From contig NW_019091473.1 in assembly GCF_001949145.1 (NCBI RefSeq), positions 521,796-537,648 on the forward strand: DNA of 15,853 nt, read 5' to 3'. Of the stretch, positions 8,182-15,853 are shown piece after piece. The translations under genes were made by a program, and so were the position numbers. The notes under the pieces were generated by a model. That model did not search any database, was not told the origin of the DNA, and saw only the letters and a list, made by a program, of their open reading frames with translations. Origin of the DNA: Acanthaster planci (taxonomy: Eukaryota; Echinodermata; Asteroidea; Valvatida; Acanthasteridae). How positions within the stretch are numbered: the stretch's first letter is position 1; each line of letters begins with the position of its first letter.

Positions 8182-11100
8182 CTGAAAAACAATACAAGAA
8201 GTAAATCGAATGCCGAATTACTCATTTACGTATCAAGTAACACTAATTAAGCTTACCGATTTTTACGCCTTCATCGATTTGTGAGGCCTAGTTTTACAGA
8301 TGTAAAGATATGCAGAAAAGGCACAAAAGGAAACCCAAACAGCAATGCCACTGAAGCGTTAAATTGCAATGGATTACTGTAAGTTTTTGCTCTCTTGCAT
8401 CTTATTTGATGTTTTGTGGCACTATTAGACTGATTACTGCACTTACAGCTTCAAAGTCAGCTAGTAAAAAAAAAACAGTTGAAGCCTGAGACGGAGCCGA
8501 GGTTGAGTATTGGAAAACGGCCCTGAAAGCATGCCATCTGGAGACCAGGGTTCTCCCCTGATACGCAATTATTTCTGCCCGACATGCAAAAAACGGCCGA
8601 TAAGCATTTTTTCATCCCCGATACGCACAATATAATTATGACAGTATGGCTCAGAATTATCTTACAAAATGCAGATTGGATGTCCGGAAAATCTAGACGA
8701 AAAAGCAGTTAATAGTCCTGCATTTTTCTGTGTACATGTACAGACTATAGGTAGCCTACACAGTACATGCATTGTGCACCACTTGACGGCGGCCACACTG
8801 CACACCATCGGCACCGAACGTTCCTTGTGGCCGGTGTCGCATGAAATCTGAACTTCCGTCATCGGCGTCGTACATGCACCCGCACGCATGTGTGTTTTCT
8901 CTGTGCCGTGTGCTCAATACACTAGTGGGGCTGCATTTACGAACGTTAAAATTTTATAAGTCACCATTCGCAGAACTTACAACATCGACCCCACACACGT
9001 TTTTTTCATGGCGGCAGCCGTAGCCCTGTGTAACAGTATTAATGGCATCTACGATGGGGACGATATTTCTCTTTGCCATTTCACCTCGTTTTGTCTCGCA
9101 CACAATGGCAGAAACTCAATCAAAAATCCAAAATGTAAAAAAAAATTTATTGAATCTCTGATGTGTTTTCCTGAGAAAAGCTACTTGAAAAGCCCAGGAA
9201 ATGCTCTAAAATGCAGCTGAGAGCATCTAAAGTCCAAAAATGTTAGGGGCCCACCCAACCTAACAATTTTTGTTCTATTTCAGTACACGGTAATAAGATA
9301 GCACGCAACTATTTCCAGAAGTCTTTTTAAGTAAACAAGGTTTGCGTTCACAATTTGAACAGAAATAACTACAAACTGAGCAGTGCCTTTCTCTGTTGTC
9401 AGATAAAGCATAGATAATTTGAGACATTTAATACGGTGAATGTTTGACTCCAAAAATATCATTTATTTTCATGCATCCAGGAAGAGTATAAAATTGCACA
9501 AGAGGTGTGATTAAGAAAACTGTATCACCTGGACCCTTTAAAACTAAGTGCAAATGAAGGCACAAACTTACAATGAGGAAAGTGGCTCCGATCATATTGG
9601 CCTTCATCTTGACATCCAAGTCCATCGGAACTGGGCAAAAAAGGGAAAAAGGACGGTCAAATACATACATGAAAGGGACAATAGAGATTAAGATATTTTT
9701 GAGTAAGGATTACTGTGGGAGACAAATATTTCTGCCACGAGTGCAACTTTGCTTTTGGAATTATTATCTACTTGTAGATATCATGGTCCACAATAAATCT
9801 GTCCAAGCGTGGTACTATTTTCAGCTGAAAGCGACAATGTTAAAATCACAAAATTCCACAGCCACAGTCCTTTACAGGGTTGGCAGATGGTAGCCTTCTG
9901 GGGTTGTCAGTCAAAGGTTTGTGTGGCATTTATTGTGTGCTTTGTCACTATGCTGAAACTCCTTGTCTTTTACGTCACCGAATGATGTACATGTTTTTGC
10001 TACAACACCTAGCACATTGATGTACAGTACATGTATGTGGGCTCTACACAAACTCAAACTCCCATGGATGTTGAGCCTGTTTGTGTACCCACACAACAGA
10101 AATCACTCATGCATGAAAACCACGATCTATATATGCTGCTGCATATAGAACTGGACGATGTGTTTATACAGCTGCCTAGGTAATTTGTACAGAAAGTTCC
10201 AACATGTTGACATGTAAATCAAGCTTGAAGTATTCAACAAAGCACAATGTTCACAATGTGTCATGCATTTGGGTGACAACAAATGGTCATAGATTTTATG
10301 CTTGAACCTACATGTACAATGTACAGTGTATAAGGGACTCAAACATCAATTCAGATTTTTGGGGGAGGTGCTATTTCTTATTGTGCATTTTCATCAAGTT
10401 ACAGTTGGATACATACTGCGTGAGAAGTATTTTGAGAGTAAAAATGCAAAATTTTAAACGCCCTTGGATTTTTTTTATGAAAGGGTATCACTCAACATAC
10501 GCTGAAAAATGAATAGGATTGGCCGATACCAGATGAATGAGCTTGACTATCAAAATCTAGTTTGGGATTCTAATTTTGACTGGCCACATTAACAACTGAC
10601 ATACATGTACATGTACCCACATACATGTGCATGTACATACATGTACATACAGTACATGTACATACATACATGTACATAATAGCCATAAGTACATGTACTT
10701 GTAGCTCTTATAAAGTGCCTAATATAATTAAGTATGTACATGTTGAAAAAATTGGACGGAGGCATTTTGAGTTGATTTTTAAAATTGTTCCAGGGTGGGG
10801 TAGTTTTGATGTGGTATGGGAGGCTATTCCAAAGTTCAGGAGCAGAAAATTGGAAGACACTTTGGCCACACGATTTGATGAGAACTGGATTTGGAGTGAG
10901 AAGATCTTTGTTGCTGGAGTGAAAAGTTCTTTAGGGATGACATACACTATAACTATGGGCAATCATATGCAGTGCATGCATTTGTCAAAACCAATACTTC
11001 AAAGTTGTAATCTGGGCTTTATATAACTGGTACTACCAGTGGTAGCCAGCAATGTACATGTACATGCATTGGACTTAAATTTCAAATGGCCCATGTCAGA

Positions 11101-14100
11101 GTGTACTGATAAGAGTGATTCATTACATCCATACAACAGTGCATAGAATGACTGCTTGCCGATAATCCAATCCCATGATAAACTGCATCGTCAAAAAGGT
11201 TTAAGTCTCCATCACTTTAACCCTAAAATAGCCGGGGGGGAGGGTTTCAGGATAAAAGTTATGTGCATTGTATAGAACTTTGCATCTTGTAAGTCCTTTC
11301 AGAAGTAAGCCTATCATGTCTTGCACTGTGCCCAGTCAACTGCAAATTGGCACCTTCAGGTGTTTCACATGCTTCCCTGCACAGCACGGTGCATACAAGG
11401 TGCAGAAATGGGAACCTGTCTCGGATTAGAACATTAGAACATGGGGCCAGTACTGAATACATAAACTACATCTAAAGGTTTCCACTTACAGGAGCAGCTG
11501 AAGTTGTCAGCACTGGTGATGACCTCACGGAAGAAGCCGCCCCACTGCTTGGAGATCTTACCCACTTCAGTCACTCCATCTGTACCCAGCACCTGTAATG
11601 TGACCAACACTTAAGGATCAATCTCTAAATGCACATACTGCATGCACATATACATGTACAGTGGTGGTTGAAACTTAACCCATACTCTGACAACTACACT
11701 GTATTTGATTGCAATTTTTCACAATTTAATTGACTCATTCCTTGGAGTCATTCGTCTCCTGTAACAAACCAATCAAGACCTCCAATTCTACGCACTTTAC
11801 ATGGGAGTTTATGGGTCATTCTTAGAGAAGAGCATAATTCCCATCACAACAGTCAGCCACTCAGAATGAACAGAAATTACGAAAAGACTTCTCCATTTTA
11901 TGTCATGTGAAATTTGTACTGCTTGGCTGCTAATCTAACCCAATGGGCCCTGTTGCTACATGTGTTGTAGACACTCATCTAACCCAATGGGCCCTGTGGC
12001 TACATGTTCATGTGTTATAGACACTCATCTAACCCAATGGGCCCTGTGGCTACATGTGTTGCAGACACTATTATTCTCACACAAAGCAATGATCTGAGAG
12101 ATGGTCAGCCTGGGAAGCTCGTTTACAATATGGCAAATCAACTGAGCAAAATACAAATGTAGAAAGCCAGAAACGGAAAGACAGGTAATATGTTTGGTTA
12201 ACGTTATAGGCCACAACATGTACAGATAAATAAATGAAAAGTGTAGAATGTACATGTAGAATGTACATATATGCTCATTCATTTCATTGACCACTTTGCT
12301 ACGAGTAAATTCTCAAATCTTGCTGAATCCTATGAGAAAAGAAAAACGTTAGGCTGGGGAGGGAGGATATGATGACCGCTGCCCCTCCCTCTAACATGGA
12401 TTCCCTTCACTGACAATACAATGATACATGTAATGCCGACTTGGATTTGGTTGGATTGAGCAGGGTAAGTTTATAATTTTAAGTCGAGAGTTGATGAAGA
12501 GAGCACCAAATTCATACAGGAACTGTCAGTTCCTGATGGACAAGAACATATTTAGCAGGGGATTCCCAAGGAAGCATTGAGGGGTGAGGGATGAGAAAAT
12601 ATCATATATTTACAACGAAATCCACGTCGCCCGTGCAGCAGATGGTCTGACAAGGACAGCAGGGTCCACGTATCTTCAACACCACCGACTTGTTTGCATC
12701 CAGCACTTCATACATTCCCTTCCACTTACTTCCACTGCCAACGCAACAAAAGTAATAAAAGGTCACAACAAATTTCAGCACACTGCAAAGTAGGCTGATT
12801 GTACAAAGCTTCAAAGACAATGGGACTGGGTCTAACTTCTCCAGGTTCTTTTGTCCAGCCACACTTCCATTGTAAAGTTAGTTTCAAGAAGTTCTCCCAT
12901 CTTCAACTCTAGCAGAGGCTAAAGTGAGAGAAACTTGCTCTCGACACATCTACCATCTCAGTGCCCCAATGCTCCACTCACATCTGTCTGCAGTAGCCTA
13001 TGACCTGCCCCGGTGGAGACTGGATATGGATCTCCTGGGAACAGCAGTCAGTGTCTGCACACCAGCAGCAGCCAGCACAGTACTTGAATGGACGCTCCAG
13101 ACGGATCACTTCCTGTACATGGACACAGAAACCTTCAAAGTCACTGCCTGAGTTTTGGCCGCCAAAAATGATCCAAACCATGATAATCCACAACAGTGAG
13201 TGGTATTTGAATACCGGTACTTGGGTACATGTACATGTGTAGTACCTCTATGGTGAACTGGATGCATGTTACGTACATGTGCGGTACATACAGGTATGTA
13301 TGTACAGCATACAAAAGCTCATGAAAGAACATCAGGTAATTAACTTAAATCAGTCTACAAGAATAACAACAAAATCATTCAGCTATCCTGAAGCATAAGG
13401 TTCTCAGTATCTGTTCAGGTCTCCACCTCGTATGTAAATTCACATGTACATGGATTGATTTGTGACTCACCCGATGTTGGTTGTCCACAATGTGCATTGT
13501 GAATCCGCGTTGAGGCCCACAGCAAATGCGGTGGCAAAAATCTGACTCTGAAATAGGGAACACAAAACATTAATATTCAAAGTGTGTGTGCCATCCCAAC
13601 TCTGTAAGCTCATAGATTATATCACAACTCTACCAACATCTAAGCTATCCAAATTTCAATCTGGAAAGTTTCATTCCCAGTACTTTTGCCCCAGGAAGTC
13701 ATGTTCATCTTTGGAATCCACAACTTGCATACATGCGTATGTATGCTTTCCAGTTTCAACCTACAGCACCTAACACAAAATGCAGAGGCATCAAAAACTC
13801 ATTTCTGTACCCACAATGTCCAAAATGCTGTAAAACAGCCAAATCCGTTCTAGACGAACACATTTGGTGTAAAGATGTAAAGTGCTATCCAAAGGCTCCC
13901 TGTTGATAGACTTCCAGTTCCACCAATGTAAATGTACTTATAGACCTACATGTACATGTATGTACCTAGACACAGAAAATCAATTACCTTCAAAGGCAAA
14001 ATACACCTGTTGGCCCAAGGAGTTCTTGACAGCATAGCGATTTTTGGTCTCTATGTTGGTCAGTGCCTCAAAGAGCTCAATCTGCTGGTGCATGAGAAGT

Positions 14101-14213
14101 TGATCAATCTGAGCCAAGTACTCCAGGCCTGGCGGTACTCCTGGAATGTTCAGCTGGGGCATGGCCATCCATTGCTGGCCCCCCTGGTTAGGAACTGGTT
14201 GCTTGACTTCCAC
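8143..14213 (-). CDS. PLSCR: Phospholipid scramblase (PLSCR family), last seven coding exons, N terminus missing
   Basis: Scramblases of this family are lipid-anchored and single-pass C-terminal membrane proteins linked to calcium-triggered movement of phospholipids between leaflets; PLSCR1 also enters the nucleus. The coding sequence joins 14213-13988, 13547-13471, 13112-12982, 12734-12614, 11592-11490, 9630-9572 and 8181-8143: 756 nt, 251 residues and a stop, with no frame break. In order the protein shows [20 protein letters not shown] (about 26-46), [31 protein letters not shown], a Cys-rich stretch (113-125), PPGQVIGY, a second Cys cluster (about 170-179), [14 protein letters not shown], a calcium loop (212-223) and the membrane segment [24 protein letters not shown]. 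From memory, vertebrate PLSCR1 is about 318 residues, so some 65-70 N-terminal residues, usually proline-rich, are absent. Which vertebrate paralogue it matches best cannot be settled; the C terminus recalls PLSCR3. Confidence 0.96.
8182..9571 (-). other. Scramblase intron before the last exon (1,390 bp)
   Basis: Non-coding with respect to the scramblase. The part at about 8500-9080 is richer in CpG than its surroundings and contains ATGGCGGCAGCC at 9008 on the plus strand. Near 8553-8631 the words CCCCTGATACGCAAT and CCCCGATACGCACAAT repeat about 60 bp apart. I recognise no gene or element here. Confidence 0.5.
9572..9630 (-). CDS. PLSCR: Scramblase exon encoding the membrane segment start
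   Basis: 59 nt between the acceptor TTTTGCCCAG and the donor GTAAGT. The first two bases complete a Phe codon begun in the previous exon, then [28 protein letters not shown] and GA-FLI are hallmark C-terminal blocks of the family. The Asp of PMD is the last ligand position of the calcium loop. Confidence 0.95.
10596..10700. repeat. TACATGTA-rich microsatellite-like cluster
   Basis: About 100 bp built almost wholly from ATACATGTACATGTAC words with small interruptions such as CCCAC and CAGT. The motif is its own reverse complement, so single strands could fold. It is the densest irregular cluster of a motif scattered through the whole window. Confidence 0.85.
10750..10960 (+). other. Possible repeat-derived open stretch within the intron
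   Basis: The plus strand stays open at 10625-11026 (133 codons), with [20 protein letters not shown] and [18 protein letters not shown] in its middle. The wording GGAGGCTATTCCAAAGTTCAGG followed by AAGACACTTTGGCCA looks like the core of dispersed repeats seen in marine genomes, but I cannot name one. No start context, splice sites or family match support a gene. Confidence 0.25.
11490..11592 (-). CDS. PLSCR: Scramblase exon with GKISKQW motif and calcium loop
   Basis: 103 nt between the acceptor CATTACAG and the donor GTAAGT. Encodes [19 protein letters not shown], then [15 protein letters not shown], plus one base of a Phe codon. GKISKxW corresponds to the segment that serves as nuclear-import signal in human PLSCR1. 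The loop [12 protein letters not shown], completed by the next exon, aligns with the calcium-binding loop, but its first residue is Ser where vertebrate PLSCR1 has Asp. Confidence 0.95.
11593..12613 (-). other. Scramblase intron (1,021 bp)
   Basis: Contains the 44-bp minisatellite at 11933-12070 and a perfect inverted repeat at 12517-12535 (CAGGAACTG, one base, CAGTTCCTG). No exon-like block is seen. Confidence 0.6.
11933..12070. repeat. 44-bp minisatellite, three copies
   Basis: Copies at 11933-11976, 11977-12026 and 12027-12070 share ATCTAACCCAATGGGCCCTG, CTACATGT and TGTTRYAGACACT. The middle copy is 50 bp because of a 6-bp insertion that duplicates part of the CATGT segment. Substitutions between copies are few. 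Confidence 0.9.
12614..12734 (-). CDS. PLSCR: Scramblase exon with second Cys cluster and GDVDF
   Basis: 121 nt between the acceptor GTTGGCAG and the donor GTAAAT. The first base completes an Ile codon; the rest encodes [20 protein letters not shown], then [23 protein letters not shown] and GDVDF are family landmarks. The stretch between them has five further cysteines and is three residues longer than my recollection of human PLSCR1. Confidence 0.94.
12982..13112 (-). CDS. PLSCR: Scramblase exon with the cysteine-rich region
   Basis: 131 nt between the acceptor CCATGTACAG and the donor GTGAGT. Encodes [30 protein letters not shown] and [13 protein letters not shown], ending with two bases of an Ile codon. 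In PLSCR1 the equivalent compact CCCPCC run is palmitoylated. Here the cysteines are spread over a segment about five residues longer, with an acidic ADTD insert. Confidence 0.95.
13471..13547 (-). CDS. PLSCR: Scramblase exon with CCGPQRGFT
   Basis: 77 nt between the acceptor CCCTATTTCAG and the donor GTGAGT. Two bases complete a Glu codon, then [17 protein letters not shown] and HIVDNQHR. The CCGP-R-FT block is conserved in the family, and the splices on both sides leave the alignment without gaps. Confidence 0.95.
13988..14213 (-). CDS. PLSCR: Scramblase exon with PPGLEYL and Q-rich helix (first visible coding exon)
   Basis: 226 nt between a pyrimidine-rich acceptor (AAACTACAG, AG at 14215-14214) and the donor GTAATT at 13987. 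Encodes 75 residues from [10 protein letters not shown] through [20 protein letters not shown] to GQQVYFAFE, plus one base of a Glu codon. The frame stays open upstream to a Met at 14300. That extension runs through the polypyrimidine tract and a second CAG and lacks the usual proline-rich wording, so I treat it as intron. Confidence 0.93.
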
Positions 14214-14752
14214 CTGTAGTTTGTTGGAAAAAATCCTGTAAATCTGTGCTAGAAATTGGGGGGGGGAAGGGGAAAGGTGGGGAGACGACATGCCTGACAA
14301 TGGAAATTTAAAAAGTTGGGTGGGGCTTCATTTTATTACACTACATGTACATCAAGGCGATGTTCAGGATATTGATGGACACCTGTAATGTGTTTCAAAT
14401 TCATGCAGGCTGACCTTCAAAAATCCCCAGTCAGGTGATGAGAACCCGACATGTTTGGACTACATGTACATGTACTGGTAAACTGAAAATTAAAATGCCC
14501 TCATGAGAACAAAAAAAATCCCAAGCACTTAATTCAATCTTTAGAAATGGCATTTTCACATTATACTGTGTACCTGTAGCCTAGGCACCAGCTTTTCACA
14601 TGTGGGAAAATTCTTTTCCACGTTTTCAGATGTACCTCAGAGTCACATGACATACATGTACATGTACCACAACTTGGATTGAATACATGTACCCTTTATA
14701 CTATCAGTGCATGTACATGTACAGATGTACATGTAGTGTTGTGGGAATCCAC
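14214..14752. other. Upstream intron or flank of the scramblase gene
   Basis: Holds the acceptor pyrimidine tract (purine-rich GGGGGGGGAAGGGG on the plus strand, about 14258-14272) and several ACATGTACATGT palindromes at 14343, 14462, 14656 and 14711. No proline-rich exon for the missing N terminus is visible. Confidence 0.5.
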
Positions 14753-14824
14753 ATTAACCCTAACAGCCCTGAATCCTCCAATTTTAATATAATTTTGCAC
14801 ACACCCTACTGAGTTAGGGTTAAT
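14753..14824. mobile_element. MITE-like dispersed repeat, copy 2 (perfect 12-bp inverted ends)
   Basis: The 72-bp unit begins ATTAACCCTAAC and ends GTTAGGGTTAAT, exact reverse complements. It aligns without gaps to 539-610. The ends contain TTAA, so a TTAA or TA target site is possible, but the flanks give no clear duplication. No coding capacity. The TTAGGG in the ends is part of the inverted repeat and not a telomeric array. Confidence 0.65.
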
Positions 14825-15130
14825 ACATGTAATTGATACCAATGCAATCTGAGCTAAATTTATTGTACAAAATGTAAAGAGACTCAGGTCCAAGTCCTTT
14901 TACAAACACAAGCTTACATGTACATGTACATTGCTCTGTTGATTCAAATTCAGTTTCATAATAAAAATATTACAATGAAGCTGTCTAGTAGTAGGCCTGT
15001 TTACAAGTTTTAATTGATTGATTCAGACTGCACAATGAAAGACTGGACACAAGTACAACCCACTAGTAAATTAAAATGTAGGGCAATTCCACGAAAAATG
15101 GGACATGACACCCTAACACTGAAACTTCGG
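14825..15130. other. Flanking sequence, no recognised feature
   Basis: AT-rich sequence with one TACATGTACATGTACA palindrome at 14917-14931 and a TAGGCCTG word near 14992. No coding similarity on either strand. Confidence 0.5.
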
Positions 15131-15304
15131 TGTACTACATGTACATGTATGTGACTACATGTATATGTATGTGACTACATGTATATGTATGTGACTACAT
15201 GTACATGTATGTGACTACATGTACATGTATGTGACTACATGTACATGTATGTGACTACATGTATATGTATGTGACTACATGTACATGTATGTGACTACAT
15301 GTAT
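15131..15304. repeat. 20-bp tandem repeat, about 8.7 copies
   Basis: The unit is GTGACTACATGTAYATGTAT, in exact 20-bp register from 15131. The first copy starts TGTACTAC instead of GTGACTAC and the ninth is cut at GTA. Copies differ otherwise only at one C/T position, in the order C T T C C C T C. The C form contains the palindrome ACATGTACATGT, linking the satellite to the motif scattered through the window. Confidence 0.97.
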
Positions 15305-15779
15305 TTTATACTTGATTTCAAAAGAGCACGTACTGAAGTTCAGAAATCCCAAATTCGCCTGTCTTTTGTTTCCTGTATATCAGAGTTTTTACAATTTTGA
15401 AAAGTCTGTATTATTTTCTTCATTTTTCACCACAAATTGTAAAATTTAAAAGTAGACCCTTTTTCCACATGTTTGATTAAGGACCACTTTCATTTTAATA
15501 TTAGACGAAACCTAGTAACCTTCAAGGTAATGTCTATAACTCTCTCTGCTTTTTTTGACCAGAGCCCCAGGATTATGTAACATGAGTGACAAAAATAGAA
15601 TATCTTTAACTGAAAAACACTTTACAAAAAGCAGGGTCACTCAACTAGAACACTTTTACTTTTCCTTCTCCTCGTGGTGCTACTTACAATATTATAATCT
15701 CATCTGATCTGTAGAGTTACATGTATCTGGTCCTTCAATATTAATAACCAAATTTTGTAATTACAAATGTAATGTGAGT
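15305..15779. other. Flanking sequence, no recognised feature
   Basis: AT-rich sequence with T tracts. No exon-like block, RNA gene or repeat that I can support on either strand. Confidence 0.5.
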
Positions 15780-15853
15780 GACATACAGGGTCCTGCCCAG
15801 GATGGTTTTAGTGCCGGCAGGACTATCTAAGCGGAGCGCCACCATCGGTTGGC
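15780..15853. repeat. GC-rich segment at right edge, possible dispersed repeat end
   Basis: CCTGCCCAGGATGG, GTGCCGGCAGG and AAGCGGAGCGCCACC stand out sharply from the AT-rich sequence before them. Words like AAGCGGAGCGCC are typical of abundant repeats in marine invertebrate genomes, but the window ends before the element can be defined. Confidence 0.25.

Larger units (their letters stand above)
9631..11489 (-). other. Scramblase intron (1,859 bp)
   Basis: No exon is needed here for an unbroken protein. Besides the TACATGTA cluster and the open stretch noted separately, isolated palindromic ACATGTAC motifs occur near 10025, 10310 and 11052. A CCGGGGGGGAGGG tract lies at 11231-11243. Confidence 0.6.

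Noticed and set aside
9573-9893. 106-codon plus-strand frame
   Set aside because: It begins antisense to the recognised scramblase exon at 9572-9630.
12350-12400. GGGGAGGGAGG / CCCCTCCCTC as a hairpin
   Set aside because: The arms pair only over a few bases in correct register; more likely low-complexity purine and pyrimidine tracts.
1-15853. tRNA, rRNA or other structural RNA genes
   Set aside because: No cloverleaf with A and B box words and no rRNA-like conserved stretches were seen on reading either strand.

Overview
The window looks like nuclear genomic DNA from a marine invertebrate deuterostome, most likely an echinoderm. It is AT-rich, its short exons have GT-AG introns, and it is full of TACATGTA palindromes and TAGGCCTA-type motifs. 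The species assignment is inference from composition; the two genes are recognised from their proteins. Both lie on the minus strand, in tandem, and are read from right to left.

Left part (1-3770): the first two coding exons of REV1, the Y-family translesion-synthesis polymerase and scaffold. Exon 1 is at 3468-3524 and exon 2 at 804-942; the rest of the gene lies beyond the left edge. The 2.5-kb intron 1 holds a decayed non-LTR retrotransposon pol fragment on the plus strand. Intron 2 holds a 72-bp MITE-like repeat and, at the window edge, a 57-bp minisatellite. A CpG-rich stretch just upstream of exon 1 is the probable promoter or 5'UTR.

Middle (3770-8142): about 1.3 kb separates the REV1 start from the apparent 3' end of the next gene. 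It includes a short hAT-like element. A poly(A) signal at 4853-4858 would end a very long (about 3.3 kb) 3'UTR of the upstream gene.

Right part (8143-14213): seven coding exons of a phospholipid scramblase (PLSCR family). They join without a break in frame into the last 251 residues of the protein, with every splice site GT-AG. The 5' exons (the proline-rich N terminus) are not seen and probably lie beyond the right edge. The introns hold a 44-bp minisatellite, TACATGTA clusters and possible repeat relics. The upstream flank (14214-15853) holds a second MITE copy with perfect 12-bp inverted ends, a 20-bp satellite of nearly nine copies, and a GC-rich segment at the right edge.

The two genes have no obvious shared function: REV1 works in nuclear DNA-damage tolerance and PLSCR in membranes. 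I found no CRISPR array, operon, tRNA or rRNA, and no clear new multi-gene system. The points most worth a second look are an altered calcium-binding loop and cysteine-rich expansions in the scramblase, a start-stop upstream ORF before REV1, and the paired MITE copies.
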